NCBI RefSeq assembly: GCF_002289575.1
Contig: NZ_NTGA01000022.1
Location: 27,372 to 91,371, forward strand
Source: Dietzia natronolimnaea
GTDB taxonomy: Bacteria; Actinomycetota; Actinomycetes; Mycobacteriales; Mycobacteriaceae
DNA: 64,000 bases
Direction: 5' to 3'
The notes under the pieces were generated by a model. The model searched no databases. It was not told the DNA's origin and saw only the letters and a list, made by a program, of their open reading frames with translations. The stretch's first letter is position 1. The number at the start of each line of letters is the position of its first letter. Made by a program: the position numbers and the translations under genes. Below are positions 1 through 8,819 of this stretch, piece after piece.

Positions 1-269
1 CGCTGTCGTTCTTCAATCTCGGCGCGTGGGGCGCGCTGTACGCGATCGGCCCCGAGCTCTACCCCACCAGGACCCGCGGGTCCGGCACCGGCGCGGCGGC
101 CGCGTTCGGGAGGATCGCCTCGATCATCGCGCCACTGCTCGTCCCGGTGATGCTCGGCGCAGGGGGCACCGCGATGGTCTTCGGGGTGTTCGCGGCGGCC
201 TTCGTCGTGGCAGCGCTGGCGGCTTTCACCCTCCCGGAGCGCAAGGGCGTCGCGCTCGAGGAGACCTGA
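1..269 (+). CDS. MFS transporter, C-terminal fragment (cut by window edge)
   Basis: Only the last ~89 codons are present, read in the frame that begins at base 3 and stops with TGA at 267-269. The translation contains a GPELYPTRTRG stretch, which matches the cytoplasmic loop before the last pair of helices in sugar/aromatic-acid type major facilitator proteins. Two hydrophobic helices follow, rich in Ala, Val and Ile, with a short charged tail ending LEET. The family moves small organic solutes by proton symport across the inner membrane. The substrate cannot be told from this piece; a NiaP-like or aromatic-acid carrier is possible. Confidence 0.72.
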   Translation, partial: LSFFNLGAWGALYAIGPELYPTRTRGSGTGAAAAFGRIASIIAPLLVPVMLGAGGTAMVFGVFAAAFVVAALAAFTLPERKGVALEET

Positions 270-339
270 CCCGCCTCGCGGCCCGTCGGCCGACCGAGGC
301 GCGGATGCGGCAGCGGGCCGCGGATGTGACGATGACGCG

Positions 340-795
340 GTGACCCCTCGCGTGATCGGTGCGCTCGTCTCCGTGCTCGGCCTGCTCGTCGTGCTCGGGG
401 GGATCCTGCTGGGCAGCATCGGGGTGGCCACGGGCGGGTGGATCCAACGGGTGGACTGCGGCACCTACTTCAGCCCCGACTACCGCGAGGCCCGGGACAA
501 GGACAACGCCCTCACCTCGTTGAGCTGGGCGGACCTCCTCCGGGGCGAGCGCCCCCAGCCGAGTTCGGAGGCGCAGGAGGCCTGTGACTCCGCCCTCGCC
601 CAACGCAGGGTCCCCGTACTGGCATCGCTGGGCGTGGGGGCGACGATCGTGGCGGTCGGACTCGGTCTGGGAGTGTTCCCCGCGGCGGCGGCCCTCGGGA
701 GGAGAGAGGGCGACGGCGGGCCGGGGATCGCGCACGGGCCGGGGACCGGGCACGGGTCGGGGACCGGGCACGGTCCGGGCAACCCCGCCGGGTAG
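340..795 (+). CDS. Small two-helix membrane protein with Gly/His repeat tail
   Basis: Predicted 151-aa protein that I do not recognise. Residues ~5-30 form one hydrophobic segment and ~88-115 a second. Between them lies an external-looking loop with two Cys (in VDCGTY and EACDSA) that could form a disulfide. The C-terminus is a low-complexity tail built from GTGH/GSGTGH units encoded by an 18-bp DNA repeat. The start is an ATG with no clear ribosome-binding site. It is convergent with the DUF1707 gene downstream. Function unknown. Confidence 0.6.
   Translation: MTPRVIGALVSVLGLLVVLGGILLGSIGVATGGWIQRVDCGTYFSPDYREARDKDNALTSLSWADLLRGERPQPSSEAQEACDSALAQRRVPVLASLGVGATIVAVGLGLGVFPAAAALGRREGDGGPGIAHGPGTGHGSGTGHGPGNPAG
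733..780 (+). repeat. 18-bp tandem repeat inside a coding tail
   Basis: Two near-identical 18-base units (733-750 and 751-768, one base different) and a partial third (769-780) encode the Gly/His tail of the preceding membrane protein. Because the period is a multiple of three, copy-number change would keep the frame. Confidence 0.75.
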
Positions 796-806
796 AACCG
801 TGGACG

Positions 807-836
807 GCGGGACCCGGCCGAAGGGGTCAGTCCCGC
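807..836. terminator. Hairpin between convergent genes
   Basis: GCGGGAC (807-813) pairs with GTCCCGC (830-836), with an inner ACCC/GGGT pairing that shortens the loop. It lies between the converging 340-795 and 827-1417 genes and overlaps the last bases of the latter. No T-run follows, as is common for actinobacterial hairpins. Confidence 0.45.
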
Positions 837-1417
837 GTCTCGCGCCCGTCGCCCAGCTCGCGGATCCGCTCGGTGGCCGCGCGGAGGCGTTCCTTGCGCG
901 CCTCGTCGTCGGACTCCTTGAGCTCCTCGTAGAGCTCCTCGTCCGAGTCGGTGAACTGCAGGATGGCGCGCGGAACCCCCAGGGTCAGGACCAGCGACGG
1001 CCAGACGATCCACGCGTAATCCCAGCCCACCACGAACTGGAGTACGAGGAACGCCACGAGCGTCGCCCCCAGGACCAACCCGTCGAGCGTCTCCACCCTC
1101 TTGCCCCGTTTGCGGAGATCCTGGAGCTCGCGATCCGGGTCCGATGCCGCCGGCGACGACGAGGTGCGCACCAGCTCGCCACCGGCCGCCGTGGCCGACT
1201 GGACGATCATGCCGTCGACGCTGGTCAGGGGCATGCCGCCCGGGAGATCGCTGAACGACCCGCGCAGCTGACCCAGGGTGCGGGCCGCTGCGATGTCGCC
1301 CGAACGGGAGTGGAACTCCGGGTCGTCGAGGCGCCCCGCGGCATAGTGGTCGCCCAGCGCGGTGAGGGCGTGCAGACGCTCGGAGTCCGAGAGCAACAGA
1401 TCATCGGGATCGGTCAT
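827..1417 (-). CDS. DUF1707 (SHOCT-like) domain membrane protein
   Basis: 196-aa protein. Residues ~8-60 match the DUF1707 pattern of actinobacteria: an 'LLSDSER..AL..LGDHYAAGRLDD.EF..R' core followed by a conserved DLPGG end. A middle linker follows, then a paired hydrophobic segment at ~125-165 (2TM-like) and a charged, probably cytoplasmic tail rich in Glu and Arg. DUF1707 proteins are small and membrane-linked with no settled biochemical role. Upstream on the minus strand a TAGCCT -10-like box sits 6 nt before the ATG, so the transcript is probably leaderless. Confidence 0.85.
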   Translation of the reverse strand: MTDPDDLLLSDSERLHALTALGDHYAAGRLDDPEFHSRSGDIAAARTLGQLRGSFSDLPGGMPLTSVDGMIVQSATAAGGELVRTSSSPAASDPDRELQDLRKRGKRVETLDGLVLGATLVAFLVLQFVVGWDYAWIVWPSLVLTLGVPRAILQFTDSDEELYEELKESDDEARKERLRAATERIRELGDGRETRD

Positions 1418-1490
1418 GTGTCCAGGCTATGAGGGGACGCCTCCGACCGCCATAGGTGATCGCACCCATCCGCTGTCATTTCCGGCAGCG

Positions 1491-1517
1491 TGTCACATCC
1501 GGTGACGCTGGTGCGTC
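1491..1517 (+). promoter_or_regulatory. Predicted ECF41 sigma-factor promoter
   Basis: TGTCACA (1491-1497), then 16 bases, then CGTC (1514-1517). These are the -35 and -10 signatures described for ECF41 sigma factors, and the gene that follows is the usual ECF41 partner with the sigma gene behind it. The -10 ends 8 nt before the ATG at 1526, so the message would start at or next to the start codon. The promoter fixes the gene start at 1526, because the upstream GTG at 1490 would lie inside the -35 element. Confidence 0.75.
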
Positions 1518-1525
1518 GAAGGGGA

Positions 1526-2026
1526 ATGAGTACACATCAGAACGACCACGGACAGCGCAAACAGGTCAGCGCGGGCGCGATGGCACCCATGCTGGCGCTC
1601 GAGGCCTACACCCGGGCCCGGGTCTCCCGCTCCGACAGTCACCTCATCAGGCTCCGCGTCTCGGCGGTGAACGAGTGCCGCTTCTGCACCGCCATGCACC
1701 GGCGCGACGCCCGTAAAGACGGCTGGGACGACGCCCGGATCGTGGCCGCCGAGGACTGGCCCGCCCACGCCGGTGAGCTGTCCGAGGGGGACCTCACGGT
1801 CCTGCGGTTCGCCGACGCGGTCACCCACATCCACGGCGAGGACTCGGTCTCGGACGAGCTCTGGGACGACGTGGTCCGACACCGGGGCGAGTCGGGCACT
1901 GGACAGCTGCTGATGGAGGTCGTCACCATCAACGCATGGAACCGGATCGCAGTGGCCACCCGGAAGGATCCGGGCTCGCTCAGGGGCGTGCGCCGGGAGG
2001 ACATCGATCCCGTTCGCCCGAGGTGA
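1526..2026 (+). CDS. Carboxymuconolactone decarboxylase/AhpD-like protein, ECF41 partner
   Basis: 166-aa all-helical protein of the CMD/AhpD fold. The redox motif C51-x2-C54-x3-H58 (CRFCTAMH) is intact, as in AhpD-type peroxidase reductases and uncharacterised CMD proteins. The domain covers nearly the whole protein. The ATG at 1526 is preferred over the GTG at 1490 because the predicted promoter ends at 1517; the AAGGGG just before the ATG is too close to act as a normal ribosome-binding site. Its TGA overlaps the GTG of the sigma-factor gene (GTGA), so the two are translationally coupled. In ECF41 systems this protein is thought to be the main regulated target; its substrate is not known. 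Confidence 0.9.
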   Translation: MSTHQNDHGQRKQVSAGAMAPMLALEAYTRARVSRSDSHLIRLRVSAVNECRFCTAMHRRDARKDGWDDARIVAAEDWPAHAGELSEGDLTVLRFADAVTHIHGEDSVSDELWDDVVRHRGESGTGQLLMEVVTINAWNRIAVATRKDPGSLRGVRREDIDPVRPR

Positions 2027-2907
2027 CGACGGCCGGTGCGCTCGCCGGACTCGACCGGGCCGCGGTGGACCGGGTCCGGGGACGGCTCCTCGGGGTCGGG
2101 TACCGCATCACCGGGACGTGGGCCGACGCGGAGGACGCCGCCGACGAGGCCCTGGCCCGCCTGGTCGGTCTCGAGGCGGGATCGGCGCCCGACAACCCCG
2201 AGGCGTGGCTCACCACGGTCACCACGCGCCTGTGCCTGGACCGGCTGCGGCGACGCAGGCGGGAGGACTACGTGGGGGCGTGGCTCCCCGAACCCGTCGA
2301 CACCGCCCTGTTGCCCTCGGAGCTGGCCGAGCAGCGCGACGACCTGCGGATCGCCGTCCTGCTGGCCTACGAGCAGCTCGGCCCCGAGGAGCGCGCGGCC
2401 TTCGTCCTGCGCGAGGCCTACTCCCTGCCCTACGCCGAGATCGCCGGCGCGCTGGACGCGGCCGTGCCCACGGTCCGTCAGTGGGTGAGCCGGGCGAGGC
2501 GCAGATTGGACACCGACCTGCGTCCGCCGGAGCGTGCACCGGATGCGGTGATCTCTCGGCTTGTCGAGGCCGTCCTGGCCGGTGACCTCCAGCAGACGAT
2601 CGAGGTGCTCACCGCGGACGCCCGGGTGGTCTCGGACAGCGACGGGAAGGTCAACGCCGCCCGCAGGGACATCGTGGGGGCCCGCAAGTGTGCGTACTTC
2701 CTCATCAAGGCGGCGGAGCTGTCCGACGGCATGATCGCTCCGGTCGAGGTGAACGGGGAGTTCGCGCTGGCTGTGGTCTCCCGTGGGGTCGTCCGGGTGG
2801 CCCAGCTGGGTGTGGTCGACGGCCGCGTCACGCGGGTCTACTTCCACTCCAACCCGGCCAAACTCACGCGGCTCGCGTTGCCGGAGGGGTTCGAGCCGAG
2901 CGCGTGA
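2023..2907 (+). CDS. ECF41-type RNA polymerase sigma factor (SigJ-like) with SnoaL-like tail
   Basis: 294 aa from the GTG that overlaps the upstream stop. Region sigma2 spans ~10-80 and sigma4 ~105-165, with the helix-turn-helix around 'LPYAEIAGALDAAVPTVRQW'. A SnoaL-like C-terminal domain follows (~175-290). Three ECF41 hallmarks are visible: WLPEP at 87-91 in the linker, a DGxGK-type motif as SDSDGKV (204-210), and an NPxKL motif as NPAKL (277-281). In this group the C-terminal domain replaces an anti-sigma factor and tunes activity. The predicted promoter at 1491-1517 implies autoregulation. The inducing signal is unknown. Confidence 0.93.
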   Translation: MTTAGALAGLDRAAVDRVRGRLLGVGYRITGTWADAEDAADEALARLVGLEAGSAPDNPEAWLTTVTTRLCLDRLRRRRREDYVGAWLPEPVDTALLPSELAEQRDDLRIAVLLAYEQLGPEERAAFVLREAYSLPYAEIAGALDAAVPTVRQWVSRARRRLDTDLRPPERAPDAVISRLVEAVLAGDLQQTIEVLTADARVVSDSDGKVNAARRDIVGARKCAYFLIKAAELSDGMIAPVEVNGEFALAVVSRGVVRVAQLGVVDGRVTRVYFHSNPAKLTRLALPEGFEPSA

Positions 2908-2937
2908 GGCGGCGGCCCGCGGCAGCCCGGTCGGGGG

Positions 2938-3288
2938 CTACTCGGGCACCCACATGGCCATCTCGTTCCCGCCGGGCTCGCGGAAGTGGAACCGTCGGCC
3001 GCCCGGGAAGGAGAAGGGCTCGAGGGTCACCACGCCACCCGCGGCCTCGACCCGTCCGCGCGCCTCGGCCAGGTCGGCAACCAGGATCACCATCAGCGGT
3101 GCCGGTGACTGCTCGTCGTCGTCGCCCTGGATCCCCACCTCGATCCCGCCGCCGGTGAGGTCGGTGTACGACGTCCCGTACACGGTGGGCGACCAGCCGC
3201 ACACGGTCGCCAGGAACTCGGCGGTCGCGGGCATCGACGTACTGGGGAATTCGACCATGGTGATCTGGTCCGGGGTCCTGTCCTGCAT
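2938..3288 (-). CDS. VOC-superfamily (glyoxalase-like) protein
   Basis: 116 aa, one VOC domain with the paired beta-alpha-beta-beta-beta layout. The N-terminal half carries 'VEFPSTSMPATAEFLATVCG' and the C-terminal half ends with FREPGGNEMAMWVPE, where the terminal Glu is a usual metal ligand. Proteins of this size include dioxygenases, glyoxalase I-like enzymes and drug-binding proteins, so the reaction cannot be assigned. A TACCGT box lies 7 nt before the ATG on the minus strand, suggesting a leaderless message. It is divergent from the lipoprotein gene at 3310. Confidence 0.82.
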   Translation of the reverse strand: MQDRTPDQITMVEFPSTSMPATAEFLATVCGWSPTVYGTSYTDLTGGGIEVGIQGDDDEQSPAPLMVILVADLAEARGRVEAAGGVVTLEPFSFPGGRRFHFREPGGNEMAMWVPE

Positions 3289-3309
3289 GCGCCCGACGGT
3301 ACGGGCACC

Positions 3310-3912
3310 ATGGGTGCGGTGGCGCGGTTTCGATCCCTCTACCCGGTTCTGGCTCCCCCGGTCCTCCTCGCCGCGACGGCCTGCGCGGGCGGGGCCGCGC
3401 CGACCCCTGTGCCGTCCCCTCCGACGAGCACCGGCCCGATCGGCGCGGCGAACGTTCCGCTCGACACCACGATCGATGTCCCCGGCTCACGCGCGGCACT
3501 CGAGGCGGGACAGGCGGAGATCCGACGGGTCCTCGAGGGCAGGATCGGTGCGGACGGATGGAGAGAGGCGCGCGCGGCGCAGGAGGTCGCCTGTCCCAGT
3601 CGGAGCGACGCGGCCGGTGTCGGGGACACCGGGATCGGCAAGTACTACGCCCGCGAGATGCGTCACCCCGACGCGCTGGACCCCACTGGGTGGGACCAGG
3701 CCCTGGACGAGGTCGTGAGGGCGGTCGAGCCGCACGGTTTCCGGCTCAGGCCGACAGAGAACCCCGAGGCGACCGACGAGGCGTCGACGCGTCCCGAGAT
3801 CCGCTACATCTACCTGGTCAACGACCACCAGGACGAGCTGACGCTCTCCACTCACCCGACGATCGGCACCGGCTACGGCGGGTTCGGCGTCTGCCACCCC
3901 TGGGGCGACTGA
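3310..3912 (+). CDS. Putative secreted lipoprotein of unknown function
   Basis: 200 aa. A signal peptide with a hydrophobic core at ~10-24 leads to a lipobox-like 'AATAC' with Cys25 as the likely lipidated residue. A Pro/Thr/Ser-rich linker and a soluble domain with no family I recognise follow. Two further Cys in the mature part (in VACPSR and GVCHPW) could form a disulfide. The last ~60 residues, with 'IRYIYLVNDHQDELTLSTHP', look like a beta-rich ending. Only the export prediction is supported. Confidence 0.68.
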   Translation: MGAVARFRSLYPVLAPPVLLAATACAGGAAPTPVPSPPTSTGPIGAANVPLDTTIDVPGSRAALEAGQAEIRRVLEGRIGADGWREARAAQEVACPSRSDAAGVGDTGIGKYYAREMRHPDALDPTGWDQALDEVVRAVEPHGFRLRPTENPEATDEASTRPEIRYIYLVNDHQDELTLSTHPTIGTGYGGFGVCHPWGD

Positions 3913-3957
3913 CAGTGCGGGACTGACCAGGCGCGGTCCGACAGGCGCGGTGCAGGG

Positions 3958-4698
3958 TCAGCCTCGAGCCCGATCGCGGGACCGGTCCCAGTGGGCGAGC
4001 AGTTCGTGGGCGGCGGCCCGTGGATCGGGCGCGCCCATCACAGCCGACACCACGCACACACCGTCCAGGGCGGTGCCGGCGAGCAGGCCGACGGTCGCGG
4101 CGGTGATCCCGCCGATGCCCACCGCCGCGACGCCCCGTCGGTGGGCCGCGCGGGCGATGCGGTCGGCTCCTGCCGGACCGAGCGCCGCAGCGGTGTCGGT
4201 CTTGGTGGCGGTGGACCAGACCGGGCTCACCCCGATCACGTCCGGTGCGGGCCCGGGACCGGCCAACGCGACACCGAGTTGCTCATCGGACTCGATCGAC
4301 AGGCCCACCATCAGGTGGCCCGGGAGTGCGGCGCGGGCCCGCCGGAACGGCACGTCCCGCTGTCCCACGTGCAGGTGCAACCCCAGCTCCCGCGCCACGT
4401 CCAGGCGGTCGTTGACGAACACCGGCACGTCGCGGCCCACCCGTGCCCCGGCCCGTCGGGCGGCGTCGGCCACGGCTGCGGCGCGGGTGGCGAACTCGTC
4501 GTCGTCGCACTCCTTGTCCCGGACCTGGACGACCCCCACCCCGCCGAGCACGGCCTCGTGGACGATCCGGGGCACCACGTCCCGACCGCCCCCGAGGTGG
4601 GGATCGGTGACCAGGTACACCCGCCAGTCGACGGGGCCGTGCGGATCGCCGTGCCCACCAGGGGCGCAGGCGCGGCGCCCGGGGGCCGGGTGGGTCAC
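3958..4698 (-). CDS. thiE: Thiamine-phosphate synthase ThiE
   Basis: 246 aa, TIM barrel. The enzyme joins HMP pyrophosphate to hydroxyethylthiazole phosphate to make thiamine phosphate. Visible family motifs are [11 protein letters not shown], the HVGQRDVP phosphate-binding segment, the '[11 protein letters not shown]' loop (usual form GPif.T.TK) and VGIGGI near the end. The start chosen is the GTG at 4698, which overlaps the thiM stop (GTGA); the reading frame continues upstream but runs into thiM. With thiM it forms a two-gene thiazole salvage operon. No thiC, thiD or thiG lies nearby. Confidence 0.93.
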   Translation of the reverse strand: MTHPAPGRRACAPGGHGDPHGPVDWRVYLVTDPHLGGGRDVVPRIVHEAVLGGVGVVQVRDKECDDDEFATRAAAVADAARRAGARVGRDVPVFVNDRLDVARELGLHLHVGQRDVPFRRARAALPGHLMVGLSIESDEQLGVALAGPGPAPDVIGVSPVWSTATKTDTAAALGPAGADRIARAAHRRGVAAVGIGGITAATVGLLAGTALDGVCVVSAVMGAPDPRAAAHELLAHWDRSRDRARG

Positions 4699-5555
4699 GG
4701 CGAGGCGTCGAGGAGCGTGACCGACTCCGCGATCTCCTCGGGTGTCAGCGTGTACAGTGCGTCGAGCCACGCCACCGCGAACAGGCCCGGCCCGGCGGCG
4801 ACCCGCCCGGCGGCCGTTCCCGCCGCACCGACGTGGGCGTGGGCGGCGACCACCGCGTCGTGGTCGGGGAGGCCGGCTGCCCGGGCCGCGCCGAGGTAGG
4901 CGGCCGTCAGCGCGCCGAGCGCGCAGCCGGTGCCGATCACCTTCTGCAACAGCGGGTGCCCCGAGGTGATCCAGGTGGCGACCGTCAACCCGCCGGAATT
5001 GGTGACGACCACGTCCTGCGCACCCGTCACCGCGACCACGCCGCCGGTGCGCTCGGCGAGTATCAACGCAGACGGCAGGGCGGCAGCCACGTCATGTGTC
5101 GAGTCCACTCCCCGGCCACCGGCCCCGGCACCGGCCAGCGCGACGATCTCCGAGGCGTTGGCCCGGATCGCGGCGGGGACGTGGTCGAGCCAGCCGGTGG
5201 CGAGCCCGGTGCGCAGAGTCAGACCGCCCACCGCGACCGGATCGAGTACCCACGGGGTGCCGTGCTCCCTCGCGGAGCCGATCGCGGCGTGCATGCCCTC
5301 CACCTGTTCGGCGGTCGGGTTGCCCACGTTGACCAGCACCCCGGAGGCGACCGCCGCGAAGTCGGCGGCCTCCTCGGGATGGTCGACCATCGCGGGCGCC
5401 GCGCCGGCGGCCAGCAGGACGTCGGCCGTGATCTGGCGGACCACCGAGTTGGTCAGGCAGTGCACCAGCGGTTCGGCCCTGCGCATCTCCGAGACCAGGT
5501 GCGCGATGTCGACGGAGCTGGAACTGGGGCTGGAACCGGAGCCGGGTGCGGTCAT
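4695..5555 (-). CDS. thiM: Hydroxyethylthiazole kinase ThiM
   Basis: 286 aa, ribokinase fold. It phosphorylates 4-methyl-5-(2-hydroxyethyl)thiazole for salvage into thiamine. The N-terminal substrate-binding block ([19 protein letters not shown], then [12 protein letters not shown]) and the ATP/anion-hole block [16 protein letters not shown] near residue 220 are clear. I chose the ATG at 5555; the frame stays open to 5627, but the extra residues are not family-like and would overlap the divergent gene. The 70-base divergent gap is too short for a TPP riboswitch, so thiamine control, if any, must be by another means. Confidence 0.93.
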   Translation of the reverse strand: MTAPGSGSSPSSSSVDIAHLVSEMRRAEPLVHCLTNSVVRQITADVLLAAGAAPAMVDHPEEAADFAAVASGVLVNVGNPTAEQVEGMHAAIGSAREHGTPWVLDPVAVGGLTLRTGLATGWLDHVPAAIRANASEIVALAGAGAGGRGVDSTHDVAAALPSALILAERTGGVVAVTGAQDVVVTNSGGLTVATWITSGHPLLQKVIGTGCALGALTAAYLGAARAAGLPDHDAVVAAHAHVGAAGTAAGRVAAGPGLFAVAWLDALYTLTPEEIAESVTLLDASP

Positions 5556-5625
5556 ACCCCCAGTGTGCCGCCCCCGGCCGGACGCGGGACGGAATAGGCC
5601 CCGCAGGGCGTGGGTTGGACCGGTC

Positions 5626-6627
<1,002 letters not shown>

Positions 6628-6719
6628 AGTAGGCGGATCGTGGTGCGCTTGGTCACGAATTCATCGTCAGGACGTCCCACGGGTGGTTAAGGCCCCCCGT
6701 ACCGGCCTAGAGTTGATCC

Positions 6720-7928
6720 ATGGCCATTTCTGATGTAGGCGAGTACGCGCATCTCACTTCCGGGCAGATCGACGAACTGGGGCGGGAACTCGACGCGATC
6801 AGGGCCGACGTCATCGCCTCGCGCGGTGAGCGGGACTACCGCTATATCCACAGCGTGATCCGGCTGCAGAGGGGGATCGAACTCGGAGCCCGCGCCGTCC
6901 TGTATCTCGGCGCGCGGAACCGCACGGCCTGGGCTCTCGGCACGGGCGCGTTGGCCGTCGCCAAGATCCTCGAGAACATGGAGATCGGGCACAACGTCCT
7001 GCACGGACAGTGGGATTGGATGAACGATCCGGAGATCCACTCCACCACGTGGGAGTGGGACCTGGTCGGCAGCTCCGCGGACTGGAAGCACACCCACAAC
7101 TACCTGCACCACAAGTTCACCAACATCGTCGGCTTGGACGACGACGTGGGGTTCGGCGTCCTGCGGGTCACGCGCGACGTGCCGTGGGAGCCCAGGTACT
7201 CCGCCAACCTCCTGATCAACACCGTGTTGATGCTGGGGTTCGAGTGGGGGATCGGGATGCAGCACGTGCGGTTCCAGGACGCGTTCCCGAACTCCGGTGC
7301 CACGCCCGCCTACCGGCGCACCGCCAAGGCCTTCCTCCGCAAGGCGGGCAAGCAGGTCCTCAAGGACTACATCCTCTTCCCCGTGCTCGCCGGCCCGGCG
7401 GGTCGGCAGGCGCTCACCGCCACCGTCACCGCGAACATCATCCGCAACATCTGGACCAACGCGGTGATCTTCTGCGGTCACTTCCCGGACGGGGCGGAGA
7501 AGTTCACCCCCAAGGACGTGAAGAACGAGACCCAGGCCGAGTGGTACCTGCGCCAGATGCTCGGCAGCGCCAATCTCGACGGCGGCCCCGTCATGAACCT
7601 CATGTCGGGCAACCTGTCGTTCCAGATCGAGCACCACATGTTCCCCGACCTGCCGTCCAACCGGTACTCGGAGATCTCGCTGCGGGTGCGCGACCTGTGC
7701 GAGCGGTACGACCTGCCGTACGTGAGCGGGCCGCTGTGGAAGCAGTACCTGCAGTCGTGGCGCACCATCGCCCGACTCTCGCTGCCCGACCGTTACCTGC
7801 ACCGGACCGCCGACGACGCGGCGGAGACGCGCAGCGAGAAGATGTTCGACCGGATGCCGCAGATGCCCGGCCTGGCGACCGCGCTGGCCGCGTTCCGGCA
7901 GAAGGGGCGCGCCCAACTGGTGCACTGA
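6720..7928 (+). CDS. Acyl-lipid/acyl-CoA fatty acid desaturase (DesA3-like), copy 1
   Basis: 402-aa membrane di-iron desaturase. The three histidine boxes are present: H91-x3-H95 (HNVLHGQWD), H126-x3-H130-H131 (HNYLHH) and QIEHHMFP near residue 305. Hydrophobic helices lie around residues 55-85 and 160-240. The family inserts a cis double bond in stearoyl or related chains and needs an electron-transfer partner such as a flavodoxin/ferredoxin-type reductase, none of which is adjacent. A TAGAGT box 6 nt before the ATG predicts a leaderless transcript. A paralogue with the same MAISDV..EYAHL start lies at 15635-16873. Confidence 0.94.
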   Translation: MAISDVGEYAHLTSGQIDELGRELDAIRADVIASRGERDYRYIHSVIRLQRGIELGARAVLYLGARNRTAWALGTGALAVAKILENMEIGHNVLHGQWDWMNDPEIHSTTWEWDLVGSSADWKHTHNYLHHKFTNIVGLDDDVGFGVLRVTRDVPWEPRYSANLLINTVLMLGFEWGIGMQHVRFQDAFPNSGATPAYRRTAKAFLRKAGKQVLKDYILFPVLAGPAGRQALTATVTANIIRNIWTNAVIFCGHFPDGAEKFTPKDVKNETQAEWYLRQMLGSANLDGGPVMNLMSGNLSFQIEHHMFPDLPSNRYSEISLRVRDLCERYDLPYVSGPLWKQYLQSWRTIARLSLPDRYLHRTADDAAETRSEKMFDRMPQMPGLATALAAFRQKGRAQLVH

Positions 7929-7950
7929 GCGCTTTGGCAGACTGTCCGGC

Positions 7951-8787
7951 ATGTCGCTGAAGAGCATGCTGGAGGCCGCCTCGCGCGGTGGGACCGTCGA
8001 GATCACCGACGGTTGGACGCAGGGCCGCGCGATCTACGGCGGGCTGACCGGGGCGCTACTACTCGCGTCGATCAAGGGCCGCCTGCGGGATGCGGCAGGA
8101 GACGGGGCCGGAGACGGTGCCGACAAGGCGTCTCCACATCCGTTGAGGTCGTTCACGGTCTCGTTCGTCGGCCCCGCCACGACGGGCGCGGTCGAGGTCC
8201 ACGCCGAGGTCCTGCGGGTCGGGAAGAACGTCACGCAGGCCCAGGCCACGCTGCGGCAGGACGGAGCGATCGTGGCCACGGCGCTGGCGGCGTTCGGGAA
8301 ACACCGCGAGTCCACCATCGTCGTGCCCCCGAGGCATCCCATGCCGCAGTTGCCGGAGCCCGGGACCATCGAGCCGTTCCCCTACATCGAGAAGATGACC
8401 CCGGAGTTCTACCGCTTCCTCGCGTTGAGGCAGGTCGGTGGCGCACTACCGTTCAGCGGAGCCGAGACCGGCGACCTGTCGGGGTGGGCGCAGCTACGCG
8501 AGGCCCCGGAGGAGTTCCACGAGGAGCACCTGCTGGTGCTCGCGGACGCGTGGCCGCCGGCGACCATCCAGATGCTCTCCGGGTTCGCACCCGCCAGCAG
8601 CCTGACCTGGACGCTGGAACTGGTGACGGAGATCGGTCCCGACACGATCCCGCCGGAGGCCGTCTTCGCCTACGAGGCGACCACCGATGCCTCCCGGGAC
8701 GGGTACGCGCACACCCACGCCATGATGTGGCGACCGGACGGGGCGCTGACGGCGATCAGCCGCCAGACCATCACCGTGTTCGGGTGA
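7951..8787 (+). CDS. Acyl-CoA thioesterase family protein (TesB/4HBT_3-like)
   Basis: 278 aa, double hot-dog architecture. The first hot-dog (~15-120) has the 'GRAIYGGLTGALLLA' helix and PLRSFTVSFVGPA strand typical of TesB-like thioesterases; the second (~165-278) ends with 'MMWRPDGALTAISRQT'. The family hydrolyses acyl-CoA to fatty acid and CoA. It follows the desaturase by only 22 bases in the same direction, so a lipid-related role is plausible. The -10-like CAGACT sits 7 nt before the ATG, so it may also have its own promoter. Confidence 0.86.
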   Translation: MSLKSMLEAASRGGTVEITDGWTQGRAIYGGLTGALLLASIKGRLRDAAGDGAGDGADKASPHPLRSFTVSFVGPATTGAVEVHAEVLRVGKNVTQAQATLRQDGAIVATALAAFGKHRESTIVVPPRHPMPQLPEPGTIEPFPYIEKMTPEFYRFLALRQVGGALPFSGAETGDLSGWAQLREAPEEFHEEHLLVLADAWPPATIQMLSGFAPASSLTWTLELVTEIGPDTIPPEAVFAYEATTDASRDGYAHTHAMMWRPDGALTAISRQTITVFG

Positions 8788-8819
8788 CAGCCGGCGGCTG
8801 ATCGGGAGGAAGGCCGGAC

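Noticed and set aside
1490..2026. Longer CMD-like protein starting at GTG 1490
   Set aside because: The GTG overlaps the -35 of the predicted ECF41 promoter and has no ribosome-binding site; ATG 1526 fits both promoter and family.
5556..5625. TPP riboswitch upstream of thiM-thiE
   Set aside because: The divergent gap is only 70 bases, no CTGAGA-type core is present, and neither gene leaves room for the aptamer.
4930..5625. N-terminal extension of the luciferase-like oxidoreductase
   Set aside because: The frame is open upstream but runs antisense through thiM and shows no family residues before 5626.
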